DNA of 64,000 nt from Weissella coleopterorum (GCF_011304355.1 NZ_CP049888.1:1302001-1366000); one strand, 5' to 3'. Counted from the stretch's first letter, positions 1 to 10,452 are shown. The notes: generated by a model from the sequence alone, not told the origin. Program-made: numbers and translations.

Positions 1-1462
1 TCTCCAAGACTTCACGTGAATCAATATCTAAGTGATTCGTCGGTTCATCCAGAATCAAGAAGTTATCTTCATTCATGGATAAGACCGTCAGCAGGAGACG
101 TGCTTTCTCACCACCAGAGAGCGCCGTGACCTTCTTGTCAACATCTTCACCGGTAAACATGAATGATCCTAAAATCGACCGTACATCTTTTTCAGCCATT
201 TTCGGATGTAAATCCCAAACCGAACTCAGGACCGTTTTATGTGAATCTAAGGTCGCCTGTTCTTGATCATAGTAACCAACTGTGACATTCGCTCCCAGCT
301 TAAAAGAACCTGCCAAAGGTGGTAATGATCCTAATAGCGTTTTAATCATCGTTGATTTTCCCACTCCATTTGGACCCACCAATGCCACGGCATGTTGTTT
401 TTTAACGGATAAATTAACATTCTGCGCTAAGGGTTGATCCATTTGATAACCTAAACTCAAATCTTCAACTTTTAAGACTTCATTCCCTGAACTTTGAGCA
501 GCCGTGAAAGTAATATGGGCTACTCCGGATTCATTCTTAGGCGCCGCCAAAACTTCCATCTTTTCAAGCTGCTTCCGCCGTGACTGGGCGCGCTTAGTCG
601 TTGAAGCGCGGACAATATTACGATTAACAAAATCCTCTAATTTAGCAATCTCACTTTGTTGGCGATCAAACGCTTTTTGTTCAGCCGTAATCTTAGCGAT
701 CTTTTGTTCCATGTAACGACTATAATTACCTTGGTAATGATCTAATATTCCGCCGTGAACTTCATAAATTTCATTCACTACTCGATCTAAGAAATAACGA
801 TCGTGCGAAACGATTAAAAGTGCGCCTTGATAATTTTGTAGATACTTCTCTAACCATGCCAGCGTTTGCATGTCCAAATGATTGGTCGGCTCGTCTAAAA
901 CCAATAAATCAGGCTTCTCTAACAATTGTTTTGCAATTGCTAAACGGGTACGTTGACCTCCTGATAGGTCCGAAATTTTCTGCGCATAAAAGGTCTCATC
1001 AAAGCCGAACCCATGTAACACACCACGAATGGTCGCTTCATAGCCATAGCCGTTTAATGCTTCAAAATCATGTTGAATTTGATCATACTCATTCAGTAAC
1101 GTTTGATACGCAGTGCTTTCATAGTCTGTCGTCGCGGCAATTGCTGTTTCCATTTGTCGCATCTGCTGTTCAATCTGACGTACTTTATGAAAGCTAGCTA
1201 GCATTTCATCATACACACTCAAGGTTGAATCCATCCCCGAATTTTGTGCTAAGTAGGCTAGTTTCAACCCTTTTTTGGATGAAACGACGCCTTCATCAGG
1301 TAGTTCTTGACCGATTAAGATTTTTAACAAGGTTGACTTTCCAGCCCCATTTCTTCCAACCAACCCAATTCGTGACCGATCTTGGATTTGGAGAGAAAAA
1401 TGTTCAAAAAAAGTCACGCCGTTAAATCGACGACTTACATCATTTGCTTGTAAAATAATCAT
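1..1462 (-). CDS. ABC-F family ATPase (YdiF-like), C-terminus beyond window
   Basis: Soluble ABC-F protein with two nucleotide-binding domains and no membrane segments; the family acts on ribosomes (translation factors or antibiotic protection). Reading the minus strand from 1462 gives MIILQANDVSRRF, a first Walker A GRNGAGKST near residue 35, signature LSGGQ, Walker B LLVLDEPTNHLD, a second Walker A GPNGVGKST and a second Walker B LILDEPTNHLD running off the edge. About 487 residues are visible of the roughly 630-650 usual. The start at 1462 is preferred because GGAG lies 6 bases upstream; an in-frame ATG at 1474 has no such site. It lies downstream of rex, like ydiF near rex in Bacillus. 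The exact subfamily is not certain. Confidence 0.9.
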   Translation of the reverse strand, partial: MIILQANDVSRRFNGVTFFEHFSLQIQDRSRIGLVGRNGAGKSTLLKILIGQELPDEGVVSSKKGLKLAYLAQNSGMDSTLSVYDEMLASFHKVRQIEQQMRQMETAIAATTDYESTAYQTLLNEYDQIQHDFEALNGYGYEATIRGVLHGFGFDETFYAQKISDLSGGQRTRLAIAKQLLEKPDLLVLDEPTNHLDMQTLAWLEKYLQNYQGALLIVSHDRYFLDRVVNEIYEVHGGILDHYQGNYSRYMEQKIAKITAEQKAFDRQQSEIAKLEDFVNRNIVRASTTKRAQSRRKQLEKMEVLAAPKNESGVAHITFTAAQSSGNEVLKVEDLSLGYQMDQPLAQNVNLSVKKQHAVALVGPNGVGKSTMIKTLLGSLPPLAGSFKLGANVTVGYYDQEQATLDSHKTVLSSVWDLHPKMAEKDVRSILGSFMFTGEDVDKKVTALSGGEKARLLLTVLSMNEDNFLILDEPTNHLDIDSREVLE

Positions 1463-1479
1463 TCCTAACTCCATCTAAC

Positions 1480-1516
1480 AAAAGAGGCCGAGACAAAACA
1501 CGTCTGAGCCTCTTTT
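1480..1516 (-). terminator. Rho-independent terminator after rex
   Basis: Inverted repeat AAAAGAGGC / GCCTCTTTT separated by about 19 bases, with T-rich flanks on both strands. It lies between the rex stop and the ABC-F start, so it probably ends rex transcription on the minus strand. Confidence 0.75.
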
Positions 1517-1525
1517 TCGTATTTT

Positions 1526-2161
1526 TTAGTTACTAATATCATTATCAATAAAATAAAGTAACGTTTGTAATTCATTAGTTAAGTCCACATTTTGGACGTG
1601 TACTTTCCGGGAAACATTTAAGCGAAGGGGTGTAAAATTCAAAATCCCCTTAATCCCACTGGCTTCCAAACGTGTTGCAATAGTTTGAGCTGCATCAGCA
1701 GGTACAGTTAACATAGCTACATCAATGCGTTGCTCTTCAATTTGTTCTTCTAACTGGTCCATTGAAAAAACGGGTACACCACTTTGAATCGTATTAATTA
1801 AATCAGGGTTAACTTCAAAAACCGCTGAGACCCGTACATTTGAAGTTTTTTGGAATTTGAAATTGAGTAAAGCATGACCCAGGTTTCCTAATCCGCTCAA
1901 AGCAACAGATGCTAAGTTATCTTGATTTAATTCACCAGCGAAAAATTCAATCAATTCGGCTACATCATACCCATAGCCCCTTTTTCCTAAGGCCCCAAAA
2001 CAAGAAAAATCACGGCGGATCGTTGCGGCGTCAATTTTAACAATTTCCGCTAAATCAACCGATGAAATTTTATTAGTTCCTTCATCTAGCAGTAATTTGA
2101 GATAACGATAATAAATTGGCAACCGCTTTGCTGTTGCCCGCGGAATTTTTTGTTCTGTCAT
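1526..2161 (-). CDS. rex: Redox-sensing transcriptional repressor Rex
   Basis: Rex senses the NADH/NAD+ ratio and represses fermentation and NADH-oxidising genes. The 211-residue protein has an N-terminal winged helix (about 1-85, including the conserved ATIRRDFS recognition helix) and a Rossmann domain with GLGNLGHA at 90-97, the family's dinucleotide-binding signature. Length is typical. The start has AAGGTGAG 5 bases upstream. It is a single gene between mutS and the ABC-F ATPase, with its own terminator. Confidence 0.95.
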   Translation of the reverse strand: MTEQKIPRATAKRLPIYYRYLKLLLDEGTNKISSVDLAEIVKIDAATIRRDFSCFGALGKRGYGYDVAELIEFFAGELNQDNLASVALSGLGNLGHALLNFKFQKTSNVRVSAVFEVNPDLINTIQSGVPVFSMDQLEEQIEEQRIDVAMLTVPADAAQTIATRLEASGIKGILNFTPLRLNVSRKVHVQNVDLTNELQTLLYFIDNDISN

Positions 2162-2245
2162 GTTAGCTCACCTTAATCTATATAATTTTTTCTAAATCTA
2201 TGATTAGTGTAGCACATCCCTATATCTTTGTGAAACAAAAAGCAT

Positions 2246-4809
2246 TTATTTTTTCAAAAGTTCTTGTAATTCGTTTAATAGCAGCATGGCTTGAAACGGT
2301 GTTAAATTAGCCAAATCGGCTTTTTCAACCCTTTCCACGACTGCACTTTGATCATTATCGTCTGGTAATGAATCAAACAGTGCCATTTGTATCTTCATCT
2401 CTTGTTCATTGGTCAATTTCACAAAGTCGGTCTGTTCGGTCTGTTCCAGTTGATCTAAAATAACTGTGGCTCTTTCGATCAAACTCTGTGGCAAGCCGGC
2501 TAATTTAGCAACATTAATCCCATACGACTGGTCAGCAGGTCCGGGTAACACTTTGTGGGAAAAGATGAGTTCGCCAGCTTCTTCATGCGCGCCCACATGG
2601 ACATTAAAAAGCTGTGCCAATTCTTGGTCCAAACTAGTTAATTCATGGTAGTGCGTCGAAAAGAGCGTCTTAGCGTGGACATTTTGATGCACATATTCAA
2701 TAATTGCCTGTGCTAAGGCCATTCCATCAAATGTCGCCGTCCCCCGTCCCAATTCATCAAATAAAATTAAGGAATGCTCCGTTGCAGTTTGCAATGCCGT
2801 ATTCGCTTCTGCCATTTCAACCATAAACGTAGAATTCCCGGAAATTAAATCATCTGCTGCCCCAATCCGTGTGAAAATTTGGTCAAAAATGGGTAAGTTA
2901 GCTTGTTCCGCCGGTACAAAGGAACCAATTTGCGCCATAATTACCGTTAATGCCAGCTGACGCATATATGTTGATTTACCGGACATATTTGGTCCGGTAA
3001 TCAGCATAATCTCCTGCTGCTGGTCCATCATAATATCATTAGCCACATAACTTTGATGTCCTAAGACCTTCTCCACGACTGGATGTCGGCCATCCACAAC
3101 TGCCAATTCTTGGTTTTGATTGAGCTTTGGCCGGGTAAATTGATTTTTTTGCGCAACATCGGCTAATGCTGTTAAAACGTCTAAAGTCGCCATTTGTTTT
3201 GCTAAGCGTTGCAAACGTTTAATATTCATCTTAATCTTTTCACGAACTTGAATAAATAACTGATATTCTAATTGACTAGACTCTCCAGTTGCTTCTAAAA
3301 TCTTTTGCTCGTGTTCTTTTAACTCTGGCGTAATGAAACGCTCCGCATTAACTAAAGTTTGCTTACGGGTATAACGATGATCATCTAATTTATTGATATT
3401 AGCTTTGGTCACTTCGATATAATAACCAAAAACTTTATTGAATCCAATTTTTAAACTATTTATCCCAGTTTCAACTCGTTCACTGGCCTCTAAATCGGCC
3501 AACCACTGTTTACCATTATGCATGATATCTTGATATTCATCTAATTGCTGATTATAACCCGGCTTAATCATCCCCCGTCCGTTACCGACAACGGTGGCTC
3601 TTCAATAATAGCATCTGAGATGAGCTGTTCTAAGTCGGTCACGGGATCGATTTGACTGATCATTTCACCAAAGATAGCAGGATCCAAATCTGCTAGTAAT
3701 TCTAAAATGATTGGAATTTGACGTAGCGAATTGCGAATTTGCAAAAGATCACGACCATTGGCACTGCCATAGGCAACTCGTCCCACTAATCGTTCTAAAT
3801 CATACACACTTTTAAGTGTATTTTGAATGTCATTTTCAATCAAAAAGTTTTGCATAAATTGCTCTACTTTATCATAACGACTTATCAAATTTTGTTGCTC
3901 AATTAGAGGTTGCTCAATCCACTGCTTGAGTAACCGTCCACCCATAGCAGTTTTAGTTTCATCTAATAGCCACAATAGGGTACCGCTTTTTTGTTGCGTC
4001 CGTAAATTAACCGTCAACTCCAGATTGACGCGCGAATTACGATCCATTTTTAAATACTGCGCAACTTCGTATGCCCGTGCTGGTTGAAGATGGTCCAATG
4101 CACGTTTCTGAGTCGCATGTAAGTAAGCAATTAAAATTTGCGTAGCCATCAAACCTAGATCTGTTAAATCTTGCACTAAGTTTTGTTGCTCATCAGGCAT
4201 TGCTTCAACAGCTTGTCTTGATACCAAGATTCCTAAGTTGGTCAATGATGCACTCAGATCAGCTGGTAACAAATGATCAATTACGATTTCTTTAGCCGCA
4301 AGTCTAGCTAATTCATTTAAAACCGCTGTTGTAGAAATTAAATTAGTCGCTGACATTTCACCTGTTGATAAATCAGTATACGCAAACCCATAATGATTGG
4401 CATCTTCAGCTACAATTCCCACTAAGTAATTATTATCCTTTGCACCATCACCATGAATATTCATTCGCGTTCCCGGTGTTATGAGCTGGACTACCTCTCG
4501 TTTTACCATACCTTCGGCTTGACTAGGGTCTTCCATCTGCTCCACAACCGCAACTTTGTAGCCCTTATCCACTAAAATATCAATATAGTTTTGTGCCGCA
4601 TGGTGTGGCACGCCGGCCATCGGAACGGGGTGATCAGAATTTTTATTACGTTGTGTTAATGTTAATTCTAAAATTTGGGATCCTAAAATAGCGTCTTCGT
4701 TAAACAATTCATAAAAATCACCTAATCGATAAAATAAAAAGGCATCATGATATTCTGCTTTAATTTCATTATATTGTTGCATCATCGGTGTTTCTTTGTT
4801 TTTTGCCAT
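2246..4809 (-). pseudogene. mutS: mutS, DNA mismatch repair ATPase, split by a one-base deletion
   Basis: MutS recognises mismatches and recruits MutL. The upstream frame (4809 to 3568, 413 aa) starts MAKNKETPMMQQY and carries the mismatch-reading Phe-Tyr-Glu (residues 32-34); it runs to PPLSVTDGG and stops at TGA. The other frame continues at 3571 ([10 protein letters not shown], 441 aa) with Walker [17 protein letters not shown] and the C-terminal helix-turn-helix. Together they give about 855 residues, the family's normal length. The junction is a run of five G (minus strand, 3572-3576); six would restore one frame. Stop and restart overlap as ATGA, so coupled translation of two halves is conceivable. 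mutL is not adjacent. The gene follows yceD by 21 bases with AAAGGGG as ribosome site. Confidence 0.9.
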
Positions 4810-4830
4810 TTTAGTCCCCTTTACCTTTAT

Positions 4831-5385
4831 CTATTTTTCATGCTCATCAGCCATCAAATCTGCCAATCCTGCTAATGGGGTATTCGTAGCTGTCTCTTCA
4901 CCTTTAGCTTGTTCAATTAGATAGTCATCTTCTGAGATAACTTCCCAACCATCACCAGTTGGCATAGCTTCCTGCTCTTCTCCATCAGCTAAAACTTGTA
5001 GCGGAATTTGCAAGAAAATATATTGCACTAAAACTTCACTAAAATTAATTACATCGTCTTCAATTAGAATAACAGATTCTTCAATTTCATACCGATCGGC
5101 ATGCTCTGTATCCCGAATATAAACTTCATCAATCATGAAGTCCAACGGGAATTTTACGGGTCGCGCAGACCGGGTTGAAGGTGTCGTTAATTCCCCCGTA
5201 ACATGCGCATGTAAAATAACATCATCTCGTTCCATTTGTGCCCAACCATTAACTTGAACCGGCTCAAGGTTCAAAATTACATCACCAAACAGTTCTTGAC
5301 TCATGCCTAATAAATCTAATTCTTCATTAAATTCCATCGGAGCCTGTTTATATTTTAATAACTCGCTAAAATTCCATTTCATCAT
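4831..5385 (-). CDS. yceD: YceD family protein (DUF177)
   Basis: The DUF177/YceD family is linked to 23S rRNA accumulation and usually sits before rpmF; here mutS follows instead. The 184-residue protein starts MMKWNFSELL at 5385, where AGAGGA lies 6 bases upstream; earlier in-frame ATGs at 5391 and 5457 fit the ribosome site worse. The acidic C-terminus (about residues 140-184) and the central conserved block around LDFMIDEVYI fit the family. Its start overlaps the end of tmcAL by 20 bases, so it is the next member of the same operon. Confidence 0.8.
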   Translation of the reverse strand: MMKWNFSELLKYKQAPMEFNEELDLLGMSQELFGDVILNLEPVQVNGWAQMERDDVILHAHVTGELTTPSTRSARPVKFPLDFMIDEVYIRDTEHADRYEIEESVILIEDDVINFSEVLVQYIFLQIPLQVLADGEEQEAMPTGDGWEVISEDDYLIEQAKGEETATNTPLAGLADLMADEHEK

Positions 5386-6592
5386 TTTCATTCCTCTCAG
5401 GACTGGGTTTAGGTAAACGATAGGGCTGACGATTTGTATCTTGTGGCATGTTATCACCCCGGTTGTTCAAGATATTATATAATCGACCTGCTCTTAAATC
5501 TAATTTTAAATATTCCTGTAAATTATTCTGATTAACCTTACTAATGACCGGTAGGTTAAAGTCTTTACGTTGGTGTTTAAGCCATAATTGCCCCTTACTA
5601 TTGAAAGCTAGGACACGCAAATATGGTTTTTGCAACGCTATCTGCATTTCCGCTTCACTGACATTTAAAAGCGTATATAAAATACTTCTTTGCAAACGAC
5701 TATATGTGTAACGTTTACTTTTAAAGCATTGCATAAAGGTATTCCAATCAACCTGATGACCTGATGGCGAATGCCCAATAATATCCAATAAACGATAAGC
5801 TAAACCATCATTTAACTGATAAATTTTTTCTAATTGCTCAACTGGCGTGGTCATAACTTTATAATAAAGTAATTGCCACATTGGCTGTTCATAATCTAAA
5901 AATGGCGGTTCTAGCAACAGACTTTGGGTGCCAATTGGTAAAGAATGAAGCACTTTTGTTTGCATGGATTTATTTTTAAGTGCATTCCTAATCCCTGAAG
6001 CACTCACGAAAGACTCTTGTGAAATTTGCGTAGAGTGATAAGCCTGGCCCTTACGTTGGATGGCCCTGATCATAACCTGGTCTTGTGCTCCTAGCTCCAG
6101 GACTGCTAAGGCATAACTTAAACCCAGTAAATCATTTGGATCTTGAATCGAGATACCTAATTCATCCAATAAAACTGCGTTAAAATTACTAGCAAAAGTT
6201 TGTTTATAATTGTGAAACTCAGCTGCCTGCTGGGTTGATTCTCTAACTTGTTCAGCCAACTTCATGAAATTCCATTCAGCGTGTTCGGCTCCAAAAATGA
6301 TAGTGTCTACGCCTGCTGCCAATAATATTTCAACAGCACCTTTCGCAAAAAAAGGACCTGGTTGAATTGAAAAAGCCACCGGCAACTCAATTACCAAATC
6401 CACACCATTTTGAACCGCCATCTTTGCCCGTTTCCACTTATCATACATGGCTGGAATTCCACGTTGGACAAAATTACCACTCATGACAACAATTGCAATA
6501 TCAGCCCCGCTCAACGCTTTTGCCTGCGCTAAATGGTATTCATGCCCTGCATGAAAAGGATTATATTCAGTAATCAATCCAACTGCTCGCAT
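5366..6592 (-). CDS. tmcAL: tRNA(Met) cytidine acetate ligase TmcAL (YlbM)
   Basis: TmcAL uses acetate and ATP to form N4-acetylcytidine at the wobble base of elongator tRNA-Met. The 408-residue protein begins MRAVGLITEYNPFHAGH; FHAGH (13-17) is the HxGH nucleotidyl-transfer motif. Downstream blocks VVMSGNFVQRG and VSASGIRNAL match the family. The start has GAAGGGATAG a few bases upstream. It follows yqeM by 3 bases and overlaps yceD, in the usual order nadD-yqeK-rsfS-yqeM-ylbM. Confidence 0.92.
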   Translation of the reverse strand: MRAVGLITEYNPFHAGHEYHLAQAKALSGADIAIVVMSGNFVQRGIPAMYDKWKRAKMAVQNGVDLVIELPVAFSIQPGPFFAKGAVEILLAAGVDTIIFGAEHAEWNFMKLAEQVRESTQQAAEFHNYKQTFASNFNAVLLDELGISIQDPNDLLGLSYALAVLELGAQDQVMIRAIQRKGQAYHSTQISQESFVSASGIRNALKNKSMQTKVLHSLPIGTQSLLLEPPFLDYEQPMWQLLYYKVMTTPVEQLEKIYQLNDGLAYRLLDIIGHSPSGHQVDWNTFMQCFKSKRYTYSRLQRSILYTLLNVSEAEMQIALQKPYLRVLAFNSKGQLWLKHQRKDFNLPVISKVNQNNLQEYLKLDLRAGRLYNILNNRGDNMPQDTNRQPYRLPKPSPERNENDEMEF

Positions 6593-6595
6593 TAT

Positions 6596-7348
6596 CTATC
6601 CCTTCTTATTAGCGCTAAAGAACCAACGTGGTGTTTTAGCGTCTGGTACATCTTGACGACCAAAATCACCGGTAACTTTAATATTTTCAAAACCGGCTTG
6701 TTCTAGTGTTTGGATATAGCTCTTTAACTCATAAGTTTTTTCTGTATGAATTTCTGTTAACTGTTTATAGCCATCAATTTGCTTATCATAGACGAAGAAA
6801 ATCAATTCATGCTCAACAGTATGTGCTTCTCCCTCAACGCCATAAGAATTCCAAAGGAAGGCAGTTTCATCATCGTGGAAATTGTACATATAACCAGGAT
6901 AATATTCATCCGTTTGATATGGTGAAATCACATCAAATAAAAATTGACCACCAGGTTTGAGATGCGCTGCAACTTGTTCAAAGGCCATTTTAGTTTCCAC
7001 TAGGCTCCCCAAGTAATTAAATGAATCAGCAAACGAGGTGATCGTTTGAAATTGCTTAGAATAATCGGACCATTCTCGCATATCTCCTTGAACCAAGGGT
7101 AAATCAACTCCGGCGGCATTTGCATGCTCTTGAGCTAAAGTTAGCATCTCAGCTGATAGATCAAAAACGGTTACTTGATGTCCACTTTGAACTAACTGAA
7201 TCGCCAAACGACCAGCACCGCCCGCCAATTCTAAAATCTCACCTTGCGGATTTTGAATGTTTTTCTGAGCATACTGAAACCAATCATCATAGGCAGCGTC
7301 ATCAAATAATTCATCATACAATTTTGCAAAGGTTTGATAATTTGCCAT
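6596..7348 (-). CDS. yqeM: SAM-dependent methyltransferase YqeM
   Basis: Class I SAM methyltransferase of 250 residues. The glycine-rich SAM loop ILELAGGAGRLA lies near residues 38-49 and the acidic strand-2 end VTVFDLSAEML follows; VQGDMREW fits the adenine-binding motif. The substrate is unknown for the family. The start overlaps the rsfS stop (TAATG) with GAGGAAG upstream, so translation is probably coupled. It stands in its conserved place between rsfS and tmcAL. Confidence 0.9.
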   Translation of the reverse strand: MANYQTFAKLYDELFDDAAYDDWFQYAQKNIQNPQGEILELAGGAGRLAIQLVQSGHQVTVFDLSAEMLTLAQEHANAAGVDLPLVQGDMREWSDYSKQFQTITSFADSFNYLGSLVETKMAFEQVAAHLKPGGQFLFDVISPYQTDEYYPGYMYNFHDDETAFLWNSYGVEGEAHTVEHELIFFVYDKQIDGYKQLTEIHTEKTYELKSYIQTLEQAGFENIKVTGDFGRQDVPDAKTPRWFFSANKKG

Positions 7349-7728
7349 TAAAATTCTTCCTCAATAATCCAATCAGAAATATCAATTTCTTGGCCTTGAG
7401 CACGCCAAAGTTGTTCTAATCCATAAAAATCACGAATTTCTTGTTTGAAAACATGGACCGTCAATTCGCCAAAATCAAGAACAATCCATTCTCCAGTATC
7501 ACGACCTTCATGTTGGTGTACCTCAAAACCAGCTTCTTTCATCTGATCCATAATCTCTTGGGCAATCGCCAAAACTTGTCGATTAGTAGGCGCATCCATG
7601 ATTAACATCATATCCGTAAAAATAGATGTTTCATGAATATCTAAAGCAACTAAGTCTTCAGCCCGCTTTTGATCTCCTGCTTTCACGGCGACTTCTAACA
7701 TTTTCATCATTGTATTTTCATTCATCAT
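7348..7728 (-). CDS. rsfS: Ribosome silencing factor RsfS
   Basis: RsfS binds ribosomal protein L14 and blocks 30S-50S joining in starvation. The 126-residue protein is of normal length, with the family block DTGEWIVLDFGELTVHVF at about 82-99 and the preceding helix MLIMDAPTNRQVLAIA. It is overlapped at its 3' end by yqeM. Several close ATGs at the start (MMNENTMM) leave the exact initiation codon open by a few residues. Confidence 0.93.
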   Translation of the reverse strand: MMNENTMMKMLEVAVKAGDQKRAEDLVALDIHETSIFTDMMLIMDAPTNRQVLAIAQEIMDQMKEAGFEVHQHEGRDTGEWIVLDFGELTVHVFKQEIRDFYGLEQLWRAQGQEIDISDWIIEEEF

Positions 7729-7745
7729 TCGTTATCTTTCCATCC

Positions 7746-8338
7746 TTATTTGGTTGACCATCTATTATAGGTCAAAAGTGACAAAGGATATACCCTTTGC
7801 TTATTTTTAATTAAAAATTCTAATGTATGCTGTGCTTGCCAGCCAACACTTGCAGATAAATCATTAAAGGCCAATGTACGTACCTCTTCCACACCAGGAA
7901 AATTACGTGCGCTTTCGATATAGTCAGCCATATAAATGATTCTTGCTACCAGTGACATCTCTTCCGCACCGGTGGTATGTTGTCGTACCGCATCCAGTAT
8001 TATTGGATCATAAATGTCTAACTCGGATTGAATCATTTCAGCACCCACAACTCCGTGCCAAATATTATTCCCCATGCTAATAGGCTCACTGGTAAATGAT
8101 ACGTTTGGATAGCTTGGATAAATTCATCATCCGTACGTTCCTTGGTATAATCATGAATCAGTGCGGCAACTGAAACCATCTCGGGATCGGCTTGCCATTT
8201 AGTTGCTAACTTTAGGGCCATTTTTTCAACCCTTACAACATGTTGATAACGGTAATCTGATAGGGCCGTTTTAACCACACCCATCAATTCTAAACGTGTT
8301 CCAGAATAATAATGCTTTTGATATTTTAAATCACTCAT
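7746..8338 (-). pseudogene. yqeK: yqeK, HD-domain phosphohydrolase, one-base deletion
   Basis: YqeK-type HD proteins hydrolyse dinucleotides such as Ap4A. The upstream frame starts MSDLKYQKHY at 8338 (overlapping the nadD stop), carries the metal-binding His of QHVVRVEKMA and the HD of AALIHDYTKE, then goes out of frame after PVSLLAWG. The second frame resumes with GNNIWHGVVGAEMI and ends RWSTK. The break is in a run of four G on the minus strand (8070-8073); five would give one 197-residue protein of normal length. A real frameshift or a sequencing error is equally compatible with the sequence alone. Confidence 0.88.
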
Positions 8339-8969
8339 CTTGATACAAGCCTTTCTCAACAATATACGCTGCCACTAAATCTGGCAGTAAATAACGCACA
8401 CTTTGTTGCTTTTGAATGCGTTCTCGAATTTTTGTCGAGCTAATATCAAGATTAGAGACATTTACAAATTGCACTGGATAATCCGTCTTCGGGGTTTCTT
8501 GTCCAGGGCGATTCACTCCGACAAATTGTACCATTTGGCTTAAAGCTCCAATTTTATACCATGTTTTTAGGTATGCCACTTCATCTCCACCAATGATAAA
8601 GTAATAATCATAATTAGGATGTAGCTCCGTTAAATAGCGCATCGTATCGTATGAATAGCTAACTCCTCCGCGATTAACTTCAGCCAATTCTAATGCAAAA
8701 TGACGATTACCATAAATTGCCGCTCGAACCATTTCCACCCGATCCAATGCATCAATCGCATCTTTGAAATCAACATGAGGTGGCTGTGCATTCGGCATAA
8801 AATAAACCTGTTCTAGATCTAAGTTTGATGCCACTTGCTCAGCAATAACAAGATGGCCCAAATGTGGAGGATTGAACGTCCCACCGATAATCCCAACTCG
8901 GTGGCGTTCTTGATCGATTTCGGTAGCTACCTGCGTTTCGGGTGCTAAAGTATGAACCGTTTTAATCAT
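8331..8969 (-). CDS. nadD: Nicotinate-nucleotide adenylyltransferase
   Basis: NadD joins nicotinate mononucleotide to ATP, making deamido-NAD. The 212-residue protein has the signature GIIGGTFNPPHLGH at about 28-41 and the C-terminal ISSTKIRERI block. The N-terminal lead of about 26 residues before the signature is supported by a strong ribosome site (GTAGGAGG, 5 bases before the ATG). It lies between yhbY and yqeK and overlaps yqeK by 8 bases. Confidence 0.95.
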   Translation of the reverse strand: MIKTVHTLAPETQVATEIDQERHRVGIIGGTFNPPHLGHLVIAEQVASNLDLEQVYFMPNAQPPHVDFKDAIDALDRVEMVRAAIYGNRHFALELAEVNRGGVSYSYDTMRYLTELHPNYDYYFIIGGDEVAYLKTWYKIGALSQMVQFVGVNRPGQETPKTDYPVQFVNVSNLDISSTKIRERIQKQQSVRYLLPDLVAAYIVEKGLYQDE

Positions 8970-8992
8970 AATATCCTCCTACCTAATACAAA

Positions 8993-9307
8993 CTAAATCT
9001 TTTGAACGTTAACTGAATAGCTACGGTTCTTAGGATCATGGGCTTGATCAAAGAGTACCAACGTATGCCCAATGGTTTGAACTACCTGAATTGAAGAATT
9101 GGCTTCAATAAAAGCTTTAACTTCATCCACTGTTACATCAGAATTATTCAAAATGTTCACCTTAAATAATTCACGTTTCTCCATAGCTGAGCCTAATTGT
9201 TCTAACCAATTTTCCGTCAAGCCTTGCTTCCCCACACTAAAGAGCGGATTCATTGCATGGGCTGATGCTCGTAAATAACGTTTTTGCTTACCGCGTAATT
9301 CAATCAT
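8993..9307 (-). CDS. yhbY: Ribosome assembly RNA-binding protein YhbY (CRM domain)
   Basis: A single CRM-domain protein that associates with pre-50S particles. I place the start at 9307 (MIELRGKQKRYLRA), 2 bases after the yqeH stop, giving 104 residues; a longer frame reading back into yqeH has no family sequence. The GKQGLT loop (GxxG type) near residues 25-30 is the RNA-binding feature. A purine-rich AAAGG lies 13 bases upstream, inside yqeH. Confidence 0.9.
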   Translation of the reverse strand: MIELRGKQKRYLRASAHAMNPLFSVGKQGLTENWLEQLGSAMEKRELFKVNILNNSDVTVDEVKAFIEANSSIQVVQTIGHTLVLFDQAHDPKNRSYSVNVQKI

Positions 9308-9309
9308 TT

Positions 9310-10452
9310 TTATATCATAGCCTTTCGAGTTAACACTGAGACCCCTTTGGGCGCCCAAGCCGCAACAACAACTTGTCCAGGAACGGTGATCCATCCTAAT
9401 CCATCAATCACAATATCCGTTTTCTCAGTTGTCTTAAATTCATATCGTTTTAATGGTGGTAAGTTCACTAAGTTTTCTTTTTCAGGTGGTGCTAATAATT
9501 CTCCTGCATGCTTTTCATAAAATAGATCAGCTTTGTCCAACTTAGTTCGGTGAATAGGTAAATTATTTTCAAAATACGCCGTAATTCCAGTTTTAGCGCC
9601 TTGAACATAATCAAAACGCGCCATCGCTCCCATAAAGAGAGTTTGTTCTGCATTTAATTGATATGTTCGTGGCTTTAATTCTTTTTGAGGTGATACATAT
9701 TTCAAGTCTTTTGGTGATAAATAATGTGCCATTTGGTCTTTATGGATAATTCCTGGTGTATCAATGATGTTTGATTGATCATCTAAAGCAATCTCAATAC
9801 GATCCAAAGTTGTCCCTGGGAACCGCGAAGTTGTAATGACATCCTTTTTATCACCAGTCACATCTTTAATGATTTGATTAATTAAAGTTGATTTACCAAC
9901 ATTCGTCACCCCAACGACATAAACGGATCGTCTCGCACGATGCTTCTCAATCAGATCTAACAAGGCTGGAACATCATCCCCATTCTTACCTGACGTCAAC
10001 GCAATATCAATCGGACGTAACCCCGCACGATTGGCCTGTTGCCGCATCCACTCTTTAATTTTTGCGCGTCGCAAGGCGTGTGGCAAGATATCAACTTTAT
10101 TCCCAACTAATAAGACCGGATTACTTCCAACGAAACGGTGTAATCCAGGAATCAATGAACCACTAAAGTCAAATACATCCATAACATATACAACTAATGC
10201 ATCCGTAGTTGAAATTTGATCTAATAATCGGCGAAAATCATCATCTGTTAGATCAACCGGTTGAATTTCATTATAATGCCGTAACCGGAAGCATCGCTGA
10301 CATAAGACTTCATCATTTTCAAACCCTTTTTTAAGCGCTGAAAGCGGTGTATAGCCTAGTTCACTAGGTTGATCAGTTTGAATTTCAGCCCCACAACCAA
10401 TACAACGAAGCCCTTCATTTAAATAATTTTTTACATCTGTTTCACTTATCAA
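9310..10452 (-). CDS. yqeH: Ribosome biogenesis GTPase YqeH
   Basis: Circularly permuted GTPase needed for 30S assembly. The 380-residue protein has an N-terminal zinc finger (CIGC near 17-20 and CQRC near 52-55), then G4 (GNKVDILP) before G1 (GVTNVGKST) and G3 (DTPG), the permuted order that defines the family. The C-terminal third is the usual RNA-binding extension. Its ATG overlaps the yqeG stop by 11 bases, in the standard operon order. Confidence 0.95.
   Translation of the reverse strand: MISETDVKNYLNEGLRCIGCGAEIQTDQPSELGYTPLSALKKGFENDEVLCQRCFRLRHYNEIQPVDLTDDDFRRLLDQISTTDALVVYVMDVFDFSGSLIPGLHRFVGSNPVLLVGNKVDILPHALRRAKIKEWMRQQANRAGLRPIDIALTSGKNGDDVPALLDLIEKHRARRSVYVVGVTNVGKSTLINQIIKDVTGDKKDVITTSRFPGTTLDRIEIALDDQSNIIDTPGIIHKDQMAHYLSPKDLKYVSPQKELKPRTYQLNAEQTLFMGAMARFDYVQGAKTGITAYFENNLPIHRTKLDKADLFYEKHAGELLAPPEKENLVNLPPLKRYEFKTTEKTDIVIDGLGWITVPGQVVVAAWAPKGVSVLTRKAMI

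Noticed and set aside
5383..5457. Longer yceD start within tmcAL
   Set aside because: The added residues have no family sequence and a good ribosome site fits the start at 5385.
9308..9394. Longer yhbY start inside yqeH
   Set aside because: The extension is an out-of-frame reading of yqeH; family sequence begins at 9307.
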